Shown here one piece after another: positions 55,837-64,000 of a stretch of 64,000 nt of DNA. The notes beneath the pieces are model-generated. The model searched no databases and was not told the DNA's origin. It was given only the letters and a program-made list of their open reading frames with translations. The stretch is from Sepiola atlantica (taxonomy: Eukaryota; Mollusca; Cephalopoda; Sepiida; Sepiolidae). The stretch is from assembly GCA_963556195.1 (NCBI GenBank), contig OY744516.1, forward strand, positions 31,521,793 through 31,585,792. Reading direction: 5' to 3'. How positions within the stretch are numbered: the stretch's first letter is position 1; every line of letters starts with the position of its first letter. Made by a program: the position numbers and the translations under genes.

Positions 55837-55838
<2 letters not shown>
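55747..55838 (+). repeat. Family D fragment
   Basis: GTCTCGGAAGTTTCTCAACC to AGTCCCAAGTCTTTCAGTGG, matching 11629-11715. Confidence 0.75.

Positions 55839-55900
<62 letters not shown>
55839..55900. repeat. (TA)n microsatellite
   Basis: TA run. Confidence 0.95.
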
Positions 55901-55904
<4 letters not shown>

Positions 55905-56645
55905 ATTAAACTAACTATTGAAAACGAATATAGACTAGAAGAGTGGTTCCTATTTACTAGACGTTATGTTTGTATCAGAATATTATCAAGCACTATAAAA
56001 CTGGTTCTCATAAGATGACCCAATATGATGTTACTGTGCCAGACGAGACAACGTTTCTTTAATATTGACGACCACTGCTTTAATGCGTCTCCTGCTGTTA
56101 TTGTGATTTGCACAAAGACCTAGGATGGTCAACAGAGAGAGAGAAGAGAGTTAGATAAGGACTTGACACCACGTGACGTCCTTCTCGCCATGGACGGACG
56201 CGCTCTTTTAGCGAATATGATTGCCCGACTGACCAGGGCGAAGACCTGACACACTCAAGTGTCTCTGTGTGTGATGGAAGAGGTAGAAAGGCGAAAAGAG
56301 GAAAGGCATTATTGACATTCTTGCTCTCCAATTTCTACCCCTCTCGACATCCACCCCCCTCGCGCCTTTGCAAATTTGGTCAGAACCTTTTGATTTGTAT
56401 CCAATCAGAGTTGAAAGCGCTCAACTGAGAAATGTTCATTCTGGCCATGCAGGGGTCTCGCTGGTAAATCTTTGGGCAGGGTGTCGTGTGTGGTTGTTCT
56501 TGTAACCTTAAGGTTGTTGAAGTACCATGGCGGATGTTTTAGTGTATCTCAGATAGAAAATACAGTTATAAGCCGTGTGCGCACCTCTTTTTTCAAACCA
56601 GTGTCCAAACGGTGTAATGTTCGTATAATATATATATATATATAT
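55901..56645. other. Non-coding, relatively GC-balanced
   Basis: Frame 56098-56331 (minus, 77 codons) is not recognised. 56130-56480 is less AT-rich than its surroundings, but I see no exon. Confidence 0.35.
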
Positions 56646-56877
56646 GGGAAAATGAAAAAGGAAAACCAAAAAGGGATGTTTTTTATGTGTACATCAACGT
56701 TTCGTCTTTATTTATAAGACTTCATCAGGATGATAATATGAAGAAAAATGTACGTGCACGTACTTGCATGACATTTTTCTTTATATTATCATCCTAATGA
56801 AGTCTTATAAATAAAGACGAAACGTTAATGTACACATAAAAAACATCCCTTTTTTGGTTTTCCTTTTTCATTTTCCC
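56646..56877. repeat. 232-bp near-perfect palindrome (family a)
   Basis: Arms of about 105 bp: GGGAAAATGAAAAAGGAAAA...CATCAACGTTTCGTC...CTTCATCAGGATGATAAT and its complement, centred on TACGTGCACGTAC. Each arm equals the terminus found at 33739-33860 and beside the PLE fragment at 12480-12829. Confidence 0.9.
56692..56732 (-). ncRNA. Hammerhead-like motif (family a)
   Basis: Minus strand: CATC, CTGATGA, extra A, GTCTT/AAGAC, GAAA, CGTT, GATG. Stem I CATC/GATG has four pairs. The opposite arm (56791-56830, plus) has CTAATGA, which destroys the invariant G. Confidence 0.45.
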
Positions 56878-56908
56878 ATTACGTCGGATTAACTTCATCC
56901 TTCTTTTC

Positions 56909-56910
<2 letters not shown>

Positions 56911-56944
<34 letters not shown>
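56911..56944. repeat. (TA)n microsatellite
   Basis: TA run. Confidence 0.9.
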
Positions 56945-56947
<3 letters not shown>

Positions 56948-57724
56948 TTCCAAGGGCCAACCAGTTACTTAAAATACTAGAATAACATTAGTGTATAGGC
57001 GATAATATATATATATTTTAAAAAGATTATGACATTAAGAACGTTTGGGGGTAAAAATCAATTTAGTATTACGTATTAATACGGGAAAAAAAAGACGTTT
57101 TAATATTTTTTTCGTCTTGAGCGATACAAAAACATTTCGTCAGTTCCTTATTGTTACAATCTCCATTATTCTAGCATATTTACACATTTAAAACGTTTGT
57201 TCTTCAGATTACATGCATTGTACTAAATAGATGTTAAATCGAAATGGTTCCTCATTAAATATTATTTTAAAAAACAATAGCATAAAACCATTTTCATGGA
57301 CGGCGGCACCGAGGGGCAAGAGGGGCTTAAGCCCCCCCCCCCCTCCACCACTTTTTGACTTGACTCCTCACTTTACGGTCATCAATAATGAAGTTATATA
57401 TGCATGTGTTTAACCGCCCCCCCACCTTTTAGGAGAGCCCCCACTTTTATAACTGTCCCGCCGGTCTTGATTTTTATCGCCTATACACAATTTTGTATCG
57501 CATTATGTGTAGCCCTTCGAATACTTTTAGTTAAAATATGATCCAGCATCACTAATATAAAATAGCAGTTCGTCTACGGTGGATAATTCACTGTGAATAG
57601 TTTATAATACGTATTGTTCTTCGGAATTAACGCAAAGTGTTGATATACCGCAAAAAAGACAAAAAAGAAAACCACTTATCTTAGCCACTCGAGGTTAAGT
57701 GTTAATTAGATGAAATGATTGTCC
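56945..57724. other. Non-coding; C/G homopolymer patch
   Basis: 57300-57450 has GGGGCAAGAGGGGC...GCCCCCCCCC sequence. 57110-57140 has CTGACGAAATG on the minus strand without a proper stem II. Nothing else. Confidence 0.4.
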
Positions 57725-57925
57725 CTATTTACTTGCCTCCCCACGAGGGAACAGTTAGACACCAGATCAGTTTTTAATATGGAGTAAATCCAACTCTCCA
57801 AAAATGGGGCATTCTGGATTGGGACAAAAATAAAAATCCAGAATGATCTCTGCTTCACTGACCTAGGACAGAACAGATGAAGTATAGTATCAGAACAGAT
57901 ACTACACTTTGATCCTAGATTTCTA
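57725..57925 (+). repeat. Dispersed repeat family G
   Basis: TTACTTGCCTCCCCACGAGG to AACAGATACTACACTTTGAT; the best-preserved copy with 62435-62612. Confidence 0.75.
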
Positions 57926-57989
57926 AAGGTCGTCCGAACACGATAGATTGATTGTCAGTTGAGAGATGAGGAACTATTGATGAGATGGA

Positions 57990-58270
57990 CTAAGCTCAAA
58001 TTACTAGATGTGGCGGTACATAGCATGAATCTGTTGCCATTGGATTTGGAGACGACCAGGTTGTAATCTACAGAGAAGCAGTCCTGTGGTAGCGTATTTC
58101 ACAGACTGGACGCTTTTGTGAAGAAGCTCTGTTTGTGGATGTTCCGCCTGATGCTAAGCACACTAATGAAGAAAAGAGTATAGATCAGCAACGTCTCTTC
58201 TGTGAGATAGGGGATGTAAGAAAGGAAAGAGATCACCCGACTCGATTATAGAATCGATTAAGATGAATTG
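57990..58270 (-). pseudogene. LINE family B ORF2 tail, degenerate
   Basis: Minus strand contains FLHPLSHRRDVADLYSF and later KYATTGLLL and CRLQPGRLQIQ pieces, matching the HPLSHR.DVASLSLFY stretch at 27400-27320. Several stops. Confidence 0.65.
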
Positions 58271-58944
58271 ATTCTCTTCTTTCTTACGATTGCGAAAGTT
58301 CATGACATTTGACTCAATCTAATTGTTAAATTAGGTTTGATTTTGTCTGTATCTCCAACGGCGAATCCACCGTTTGTGGAGTATCAAATGCTGGAGTACA
58401 ATAGATATTGCAAACGATTCATTGTATAGGATTAATTAAACGCAAGTTGATAGCTTTCTCAAACGTGGGGTTATATGACGGTTCTATACGTTAGTTAGTA
58501 AATGGATCCGATTGTATTTGAACTTGACACGGCCGATTTGAAAAGCTCCGTCACTATCTATTACGACAATCACACAATCTAACATAGGCTACTGTGATAA
58601 CTGGAATTAAAAACCCAACAGAATGACAACTGATTCAATAATTTTAAAATGTACAAAATATATAAAATAAAATCTGAGGGTAAACCGTAGGAAGATTGTG
58701 TCGCGTCAGTCTATGAAGATACGACAACTTGGTAACCTGCCTTAAGAATCGGCATTTTGAAAACTTAGATTTTTACCTTGGATTAGAAAACTGATCATTT
58801 ATATTGTCAACATTTATGTAATTAAAAAGAACATAGTTCTTAAGATTTTTTATTTACATACATTTTAGGTAAGCGTGAATTCGCACGCGCGCATGTGTGC
58901 ATTTAATGGACTTTATGAAGATTTTTTTAGATGAGGATTCATAA
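58271..58944. other. Non-coding stretch
   Basis: Nothing is recognised. Confidence 0.4.
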
Positions 58945-59430
58945 TTTGTATTATCTGCATTATTCGGACTACTATTCTCATCTTAGATGTTATTCTAACA
59001 AAGTTTCGGCCGATGTAACCTTCGACCCTTTTCAGGCGCGTCTTCTCGAACTCGTGAACCTATACGAAATTTCGAACTGAACCTTTTATTTAATCAGATT
59101 GTTCTCATTCCGCCAGCCATGACCGAGTAGAAGTCTTAAGTAATTTTTATTTTATTCTAAGTATCACCTTTGGCAAGAATTGAACCTTCCAACCCCAGAA
59201 GACTGTCATTTAGAGCTGATTACTACTTAACGCTTTATTCGTTGCACCGTGTGTCCATGGATTAAATAAAATGTTCAGTCCGAAATTCTGTATAAATTCC
59301 CGAGTTCGACAAAAAAATTCCCGAGTCCGACAAGACGCACATGAAGAAGGTCGGAGGTTACATCGGATGAAACGTTGTGAGAATAACATCTAAGATGAGA
59401 ATAGTAGTCCGAATAATCTAAATAATGCAT
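58945..59430. mobile_element. Fold-back element (family c), full
   Basis: Arms of about 150 bp: ATTCGGACTACTATTCTCAT...AAGTTTCGGCCGATGTAACC...TTTTATTTAATC and the inverted right arm (59258-59430). The core, in minus reading, has a tRNA-like B box GGAAGGTTCAATTC. Single right-hand units of the same family follow at 59433-59775 and 59990-60345. Confidence 0.78.
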
Positions 59431-59432
59431 AA

Positions 59433-59775
59433 CCACATCTGTTTCCGTTGCCTCTTTCCGCCTTTGAACGCCAATGGTTCTAAGTGACAGTCTTCTTTAA
59501 GTGGAAGGTTCAATACCCACAAGAGGCGACACTAACTAAGAATAATATAAAATTTACTTAATACTTCTACTCGGTGATGGCTGACGGAATAAGAACAATC
59601 TACCTTGTGGATTAAATAAATAGTTTAGTTCTAAAATCCGTATAGATTCCCGAGTTCGACAAAAAGATTCCTGAGTTAGACAAGACGCACTTGAAGAAGG
59701 TCGACGGTCATATCGGCCGAAACGTTGTGATAATAACATCTAAGATGAGGATAGTAGTCCGAATAATACAAATCA
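59433..59775 (+). mobile_element. Family c unit without left arm
   Basis: Head AATGGTTCTAAGTGACAGTC, B-box-like AAGGTTCAATACCCAC, body CTTCTACTCGGTGATGGCTG, tail GTAGTCCGAATAATACAAAT. The layout resembles a tRNA-derived SINE with a hammerhead-like 3' part. Confidence 0.65.
59688..59729 (+). ncRNA. Hammerhead-like motif (family c)
   Basis: CAC, TTGAAGA (C3 changed to T), extra A, GGTCGA/TCGGCC stem II with one G-U, GAAA, CGTT, GTG. Stem I CAC/GTG. In the left arm of the neighbouring fold-back the same stem I reads GCGC against GTGA (three pairs). Confidence 0.35.
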
Positions 59776-59989
59776 TAAGTTTATTTCAACTATAAGTTCT
59801 GCATGCAACCGAATAAGAAACTGGAAAAATCATAATTTTGTTTGGTTCATCCATTCTACGGCATATCAACCTCTTTTGCGTGATTTAATACGAAAACACA
59901 ATACTTGTTATAAACAAGTATGTCCTAATACTGAGAAATATAAGAAACGGATGTAGTTTGAATATGATTGGATACCCTTCCTAATTTGG

Positions 59990-60345
59990 ATGCCTGGGGA
60001 CCACGGCCTCGTCGCCACTCTCCGCCTCTGCACACCAATGGTTCTAAGTGACAGTTTTCTGTAAGTGGAAGGTTTAATCCTCACTACGGGCGACACTAAC
60101 TAAGAATAATATGAAACTTACTTAAGACTTCTACTCGGTGATGGCTGACGGAATAAGAACAATCTACCCAGTTGATTAAATAAAGAGCTTAGTTCTAAAT
60201 TCTGTATAGATTTCCGAGTTCAACCAAAATATTCCTGAGTGCGACACATTTAAAGAAGGTCTGGTGTTACATCGGATAAAACGTTGTGAGACATAATATC
60301 CAAGGTGAGAACAATAGTCCGAATAATACAAATAATGCACCTAAT
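59990..60345 (+). mobile_element. Family c unit, second copy
   Basis: Homologous to 59433-59775: CACCAATGGTTCTAAGTGAC, GTGATGGCTGACGGAATAAG, GTCCGAATAATACAAATAAT. Confidence 0.65.
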
Positions 60346-60457
60346 TGCAGTTAAACATTCCAAGGGTTAACTATGCGAACTAAAACTTGAATGAGGAATT
60401 TTGGGGATGTATCTCGAACATCACGCATTCAAGATAATTTCCCTAAATCAGTGATAG

Positions 60458-60911
60458 ATTTTCTAAAGAAAAGAGTTTTAAATATTTACACTTACATGGT
60501 CTGTCATAACTATAAATTTTCTTTTGTCTCTAACTTTGTTGATACTTAAGCATTTCTTCTATTTCTCTCTCTCTCTCTATCTCTCTTTCTTTCTTTCTCT
60601 TTCTCTCTCTCTCTCTTTCTTTCTCTCTCTCTATCTTTCTCATCCACACGTTGTTTAAGAAACGATATTTATCTCCCTTTAATTAAAGAAAACAGTTTTA
60701 AATATTTACACTTACATGGTCTGTCATAACTATATATATTTTTTTGTCTCTAACTTTGTTGATACTTAAGCATTTCTTCTATTTCTTTCTCTATCTCTCT
60801 TTTTTCTTTCTCTCTCTCTCTTTCTTTCTCTCTCTCTCTCTCTTTCTTTCTCTCTATCTATCTTTCTCATCCACACGTTGTTTAAGAAACGACATTTATC
60901 TCCCTTTAATA
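60458..60911 (+). repeat. Tandem duplication of about 220 bp with (CT)n
   Basis: Both copies run GTTTTAAATATTTACACTTA...CATTTCTTCTATTTC, (CT)n, then CATCCACACGTTGTTTAAGA and ATTTATCTCCCTTTAA. Steps are 220-228 bp because the CT run differs in length. Confidence 0.9.
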
Positions 60912-62434
60912 AAAGAAGACAGAGAGTGTGTACGTAGGGACTGGGTAGAAGGTTGGAAAGGAAGTAGACTTGATATCACATGCACTATCAGACTGAAGCA
61001 ATACTATTACGATAGAATAATGCCCGCAAACAATTACATCACCACCTCTCACCAAAACCATCATTTTTGTGTCACAACTAATAAGCAATAAACTCATCCT
61101 GCCTGTCATCACAACAAATGGTATCGTCAGCCTTGACATTCTAAATATAACTTCAATTGCACCCAACGATGGTGTCAACGGACGGCCACAGCGCAGACCA
61201 CGATGGCAAACATTCATCACTAATACCATCATCATCACCATGATCAGCATCATCATCCCAATTAAAATCATTAGCGACAACCAATCCACTCTCACCCGGT
61301 CCAATAAGAGACCACATCGTACTGGCGTATTCAATAGTCGTGTGTAAAAACTCCCCCCTAGACACGACAGTCGAAGAGTCTTCATCAAATTCGAAGAGAG
61401 TTATGGTTTTCCTCAATTCACGTCAAAAAAAGGAGACGCTGAATTAATTTTGGCGGGAACTGACGCCAACAGATTCGTATGATGGCGTTATCTTGTTGGA
61501 TGCTTTGTGAATAAAGGAAGCGTGAGTGTGGAGGTCTCTTTGGCTGGGGACGCGGGGTGGGTCGCATATATGAGATTGTTTGTCTTGTAGAAGCCGGGTT
61601 TGGGAGAGTATAGACGACTGGAGGGAAAACGTACAAGTTATTTTTTCTATGTTTTTTTCCTTTGCAGAACAACTTGATTTGTTTAAGAAAATCTTTTGTA
61701 TTTATATTCCTATCTGCCCTCTGCCTCACCCAAACCCGACCTCTCTCACAAACACTGCGAGAAATTTGGGATAAGTTTTTCCGGAAAAAGCGATGAATTG
61801 TTATATTCTTATTAGTGCGCCTAAATGTTTGCGAAAAGGGGCGAGAATTAGAGTGGGGCGGGGGGGTGAAGGAGGAAAAGAAAAGGAAAGGAAAAGAGAA
61901 ATAGAGGACCGTAAAATAGAGGAATTGCAACAAAAAAAATAGAGAGAAGGAGAAAATAGAAGGGAAAGGGGAAAGAGCAGTGAGAGGAGAATGAAGATTA
62001 CGGAAAACGATTAAAAGTAGAAAAAGAAAGAAAAACGAATCGATACGAAAATGGTAAGAAAGAGAAAGAGAAAAAAAAGAAAGAGAGAGAAAAAGAGAGA
62101 GATAAAAGGAAAGAGAGAGAAAGGGAGAGATAAAAAAGAAAGCGAGAGAGAAAAAAGCAAGAGACAGAAAGAGAAAGAGCAAGAGAGAGAGAGAGAGATA
62201 CAAAAAGAGAGAGATTGAGCGAGAGAGGGTACGGAGAAGAGAAGATATTATAAAAGATGATTTCAGTGTTATTGTTATTGTTGCTGTTGTGTTTATGTTG
62301 GTGGTGATGATGGGGCAACACAAAGAAAAAGCAACAAAAAAATGGAGCGCATCAAAAGAAGCGGGGGATATAGAAGCAGAATGAAAAGAGAAAAGCGCAT
62401 CCAGTTTAATTATGAATTGACATTGATTACCACT
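60912..62434. other. Longest repeat-poor stretch; no gene demonstrated
   Basis: 61000-61800 is the least repetitive part of the window and more GC-balanced. It ends at a GA-rich tract (61850-62230). A 407-codon minus frame (61418-62641) is open only because its middle is purine-rich on the plus strand. The 160-codon minus frame 60906-61388 and plus frame 61069-61347 have no recognisable domain. A 5' UTR or promoter is possible but unsupported. Confidence 0.4.
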
Positions 62435-62612
62435 CCTATTTACTTGCCTACTCACGGAAACAAAGTTAGACACAAGGTCGGTATTTACTCTCGAAAAAAA
62501 TCCCTCAAAAACTGGCACTCTGTATTGGGAACAAAAATAAACATTCTTTTCAGACGAGAGAAAGTTCCCCTTCTTTGACTGAAGACAGTCGATACTACAC
62601 TTTGATTCTAGC
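62435..62612 (+). repeat. Dispersed repeat family G
   Basis: CTATTTACTTGCCTACTCAC to TCGATACTACACTTTGATTC. Confidence 0.7.
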
Positions 62613-62689
62613 CTAAATACCACATAAGAAGATGACTCCATTAAAATAATATGTATTTAAAAACAATAGGCATCTTTACATTGGACTCG

Positions 62690-63200
62690 GGAATTAATAC
62701 TAGAATTGTCGACATAGATACGTGGTGTAACAGGTAAGACGTTGGTTAGCAATCAGGACTAAACAGATGCAAGAATTCTATTGCAACTATCATTAATGAA
62801 TCAAAGGTGAATTCCTAAGCATCTGACAAAACCAAAGTTTTCGCAAAGAACTTTGCGTCAAATTCCACCGTTTTGCGACCAGAATCACCTACTTCCAGAA
62901 TGTCTCCCTATGACTGAAAGTATCCTAAGTCGTATCCATACGTCTGTTCGGTGTGTTGCTATCTGTGGAACACATTACCACCGGACGATTTCCCTGCAGA
63001 CTAAAACATGGTCATTAGTAAAAAAGCAACAGTCTTCTAGAGGTTGAAGTTTCAATCCTTACCATAGGCAATAATAAGTAAGAATAAGATAGCAATAAAC
63101 ATTTTTACGTGGTAATAGCTGACAGAATGAGAACCATTTAGTTCCATGGATTAAATAAAGAGTTTAGTCCGCAACTCAGTTCATGTTCTCAAATTCGACT
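62690..63200 (+). repeat. SINE-like and family c fragments
   Basis: 62722-62760 has an A-box-like GTGGTGTAACAGGTAAGACG. 63030-63190 matches the family c body (TTTCAATCCTTACC, GTAATAGCTGACAGAATGAG, ATGGATTAAATAAAGAGTTT). Diverged. Confidence 0.45.
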
Positions 63201-63577
63201 ATTAGGTAATAACATACGACGTTTTACTTGATGTTATTCCATCTCTCACTTGACAATCATGATAACAGAAAATAAATAGAAATGCAAATAAGGGGTTCAG
63301 GGCTTGGAGCAAGCGTGCACATTGATTTTCCGAGTGTGTCTCGAGGCTGTTAAATAATATGAATTCATCGAAAATCGTTTCGGTTAATGTAACTTTATTC
63401 ATAATTGCACTCAGAAAATCAATGATGAGTACATCTTTGAGTCTCATCCCCAAATTTGAATAACAAAAAATGGACAAAAAACAAAAACAAAAACAAAAAG
63501 TAATAGGGTGTTATGAGCTGGAGATTGGAGGAAAAAGTGGGTTCTCATTAAATCCCCGGCAACGGCTGGTCTCCATG

Positions 63578-63580
<3 letters not shown>
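63201..63580. other. Non-coding stretch
   Basis: Nothing is recognised. Confidence 0.4.

Positions 63581-63640
<60 letters not shown>
63581..63640. repeat. (TA)n microsatellite
   Basis: 60-bp TA run. Confidence 0.95.
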
Positions 63641-63643
<3 letters not shown>

Positions 63644-63820
63644 CTTTGCTAAAAATTGCGTTCCTTTTTTTAATGTTATTTTTCCGGTCTACTAAAGATC
63701 GTTTTATATTCCTACTCTTCAAATCCTGTATTTGGTGTAGCGAGTATGTTGACCTCAGTGTGTAATAAGCACCCAAGCAAAGGAGTTCTTACATTTTTGC
63801 TTGTATTTCAGGCCCTGAAA

Positions 63821-64000
63821 TGGAAGATCAAGCAAAGCACTACCGACATCTGATGCTTTTTTACTAGAGAACATGGAAAAAAGCTACAGGATCCTGCATA
63901 AAGATATTCCTATCTAAGGAAAGAATGCTGTTACAGAACGCGTGTGCCAGAAATGGTTTCCTCGATTCGAAAAAGGATTTTTTTTTTCAGTGAGAGATGC
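63821..64000 (+). pseudogene. Mariner-type transposase N-terminus, cut by window edge
   Basis: MEDQAKHYRHLMLFY (from 63821) and, in another frame, AVTERVCQKWFPRFEKG (about 63920-63975). These match the N-terminal helix-turn-helix region of mariner transposases (RH.ML..F..G...A...K.I...YGE.AV.ER.CQ.WF.RF..G). A stop at about 63866 and at least one frameshift follow. It is a different lineage from the element at 21029-22300. The rest lies beyond the window. Confidence 0.78.

Noticed and set aside
57100..57145. Hammerhead on the minus strand (CTGACGA ... GACGAAA)
   Set aside because: The bases between the boxes do not form a stem II.
60906..61388. 160-codon minus-strand open frame
   Set aside because: Met/Val runs come from an ATC-rich patch, with no recognisable domain or splice context.
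61418..62641. 407-codon minus-strand open frame
   Set aside because: Its middle (Ser/Leu/Phe repeats) is the complement of a GA-rich tract. Its ends have no domain, and composition alone keeps it open.

Overview
This is eukaryotic, almost certainly invertebrate, intergenic or intronic DNA. It is AT-rich, carries a long (TA)n tract every 1-3 kb, and is packed with decayed transposable elements. I find no intact host protein-coding gene, rRNA or functional tRNA. The mix of (TA)n and (AAT)n microsatellites, tRNA-derived SINEs, Penelope-like elements, several LINE families, Tc1/mariner, hAT and Helitron ends, and short TTAGGG-type tracts fits a mollusc, possibly a cephalopod such as an octopus. 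That assignment is inference from repeat style, not from a diagnostic gene.

Layout. 0-6.2 kb: a hammerhead ribozyme core, a TIR MITE, a TG-rich tract, a 35-bp satellite, two Helitron 3' ends and a fold-back element with one hammerhead per arm. 7-15 kb: two copies of a LINE family with an (AAT)n tail, a roughly 530-bp MITE present twice, and a Penelope GIY-YIG endonuclease remnant. 16-24 kb: LINE debris, a mariner remnant, then a defective Tc1 element (19473-21018) and a defective mariner (21029-22300) lying 10 bp apart, and a second MITE copy. 25-35.5 kb: a 305-bp palindrome, a textbook hammerhead ribozyme on the minus strand, LINE pieces and a third MITE copy. 35.7-38.4 kb: a SINE with a 10-bp target duplication, then three palindromic elements in a row, the first holding 14 copies of a 97-bp satellite. 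39-44.8 kb: (AAT)n arrays, a cluster of LINE 3' ends, and tandem repeats of 111 and about 125 bp. 45.9-54.4 kb: a hAT transposase remnant, large inverted repeats, a Penelope reverse-transcriptase/endonuclease remnant with a hammerhead upstream, a Helitron copy and a LINE tail. 54.4-64 kb: more fold-back elements, microsatellites, and the start of another mariner at the right edge.

The unifying signal is a set of hammerhead-ribozyme motifs on both strands, many inside fold-back elements. Five are well formed (20-57 +, 3975-4040 -, 4527-4594 +, 25675-25719 -, 49626-49692 +). Two more have a weak first stem II pair (29435-29482 -, 55507-55555 -). A larger group has a minimal palindromic stem III and an extra A before stem II. 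Penelope-like elements are known to carry hammerheads in their terminal repeats, and two Penelope coding remnants sit beside such motifs here. My interpretation is that many of the anonymous fold-backs are Penelope or retrozyme-like termini.
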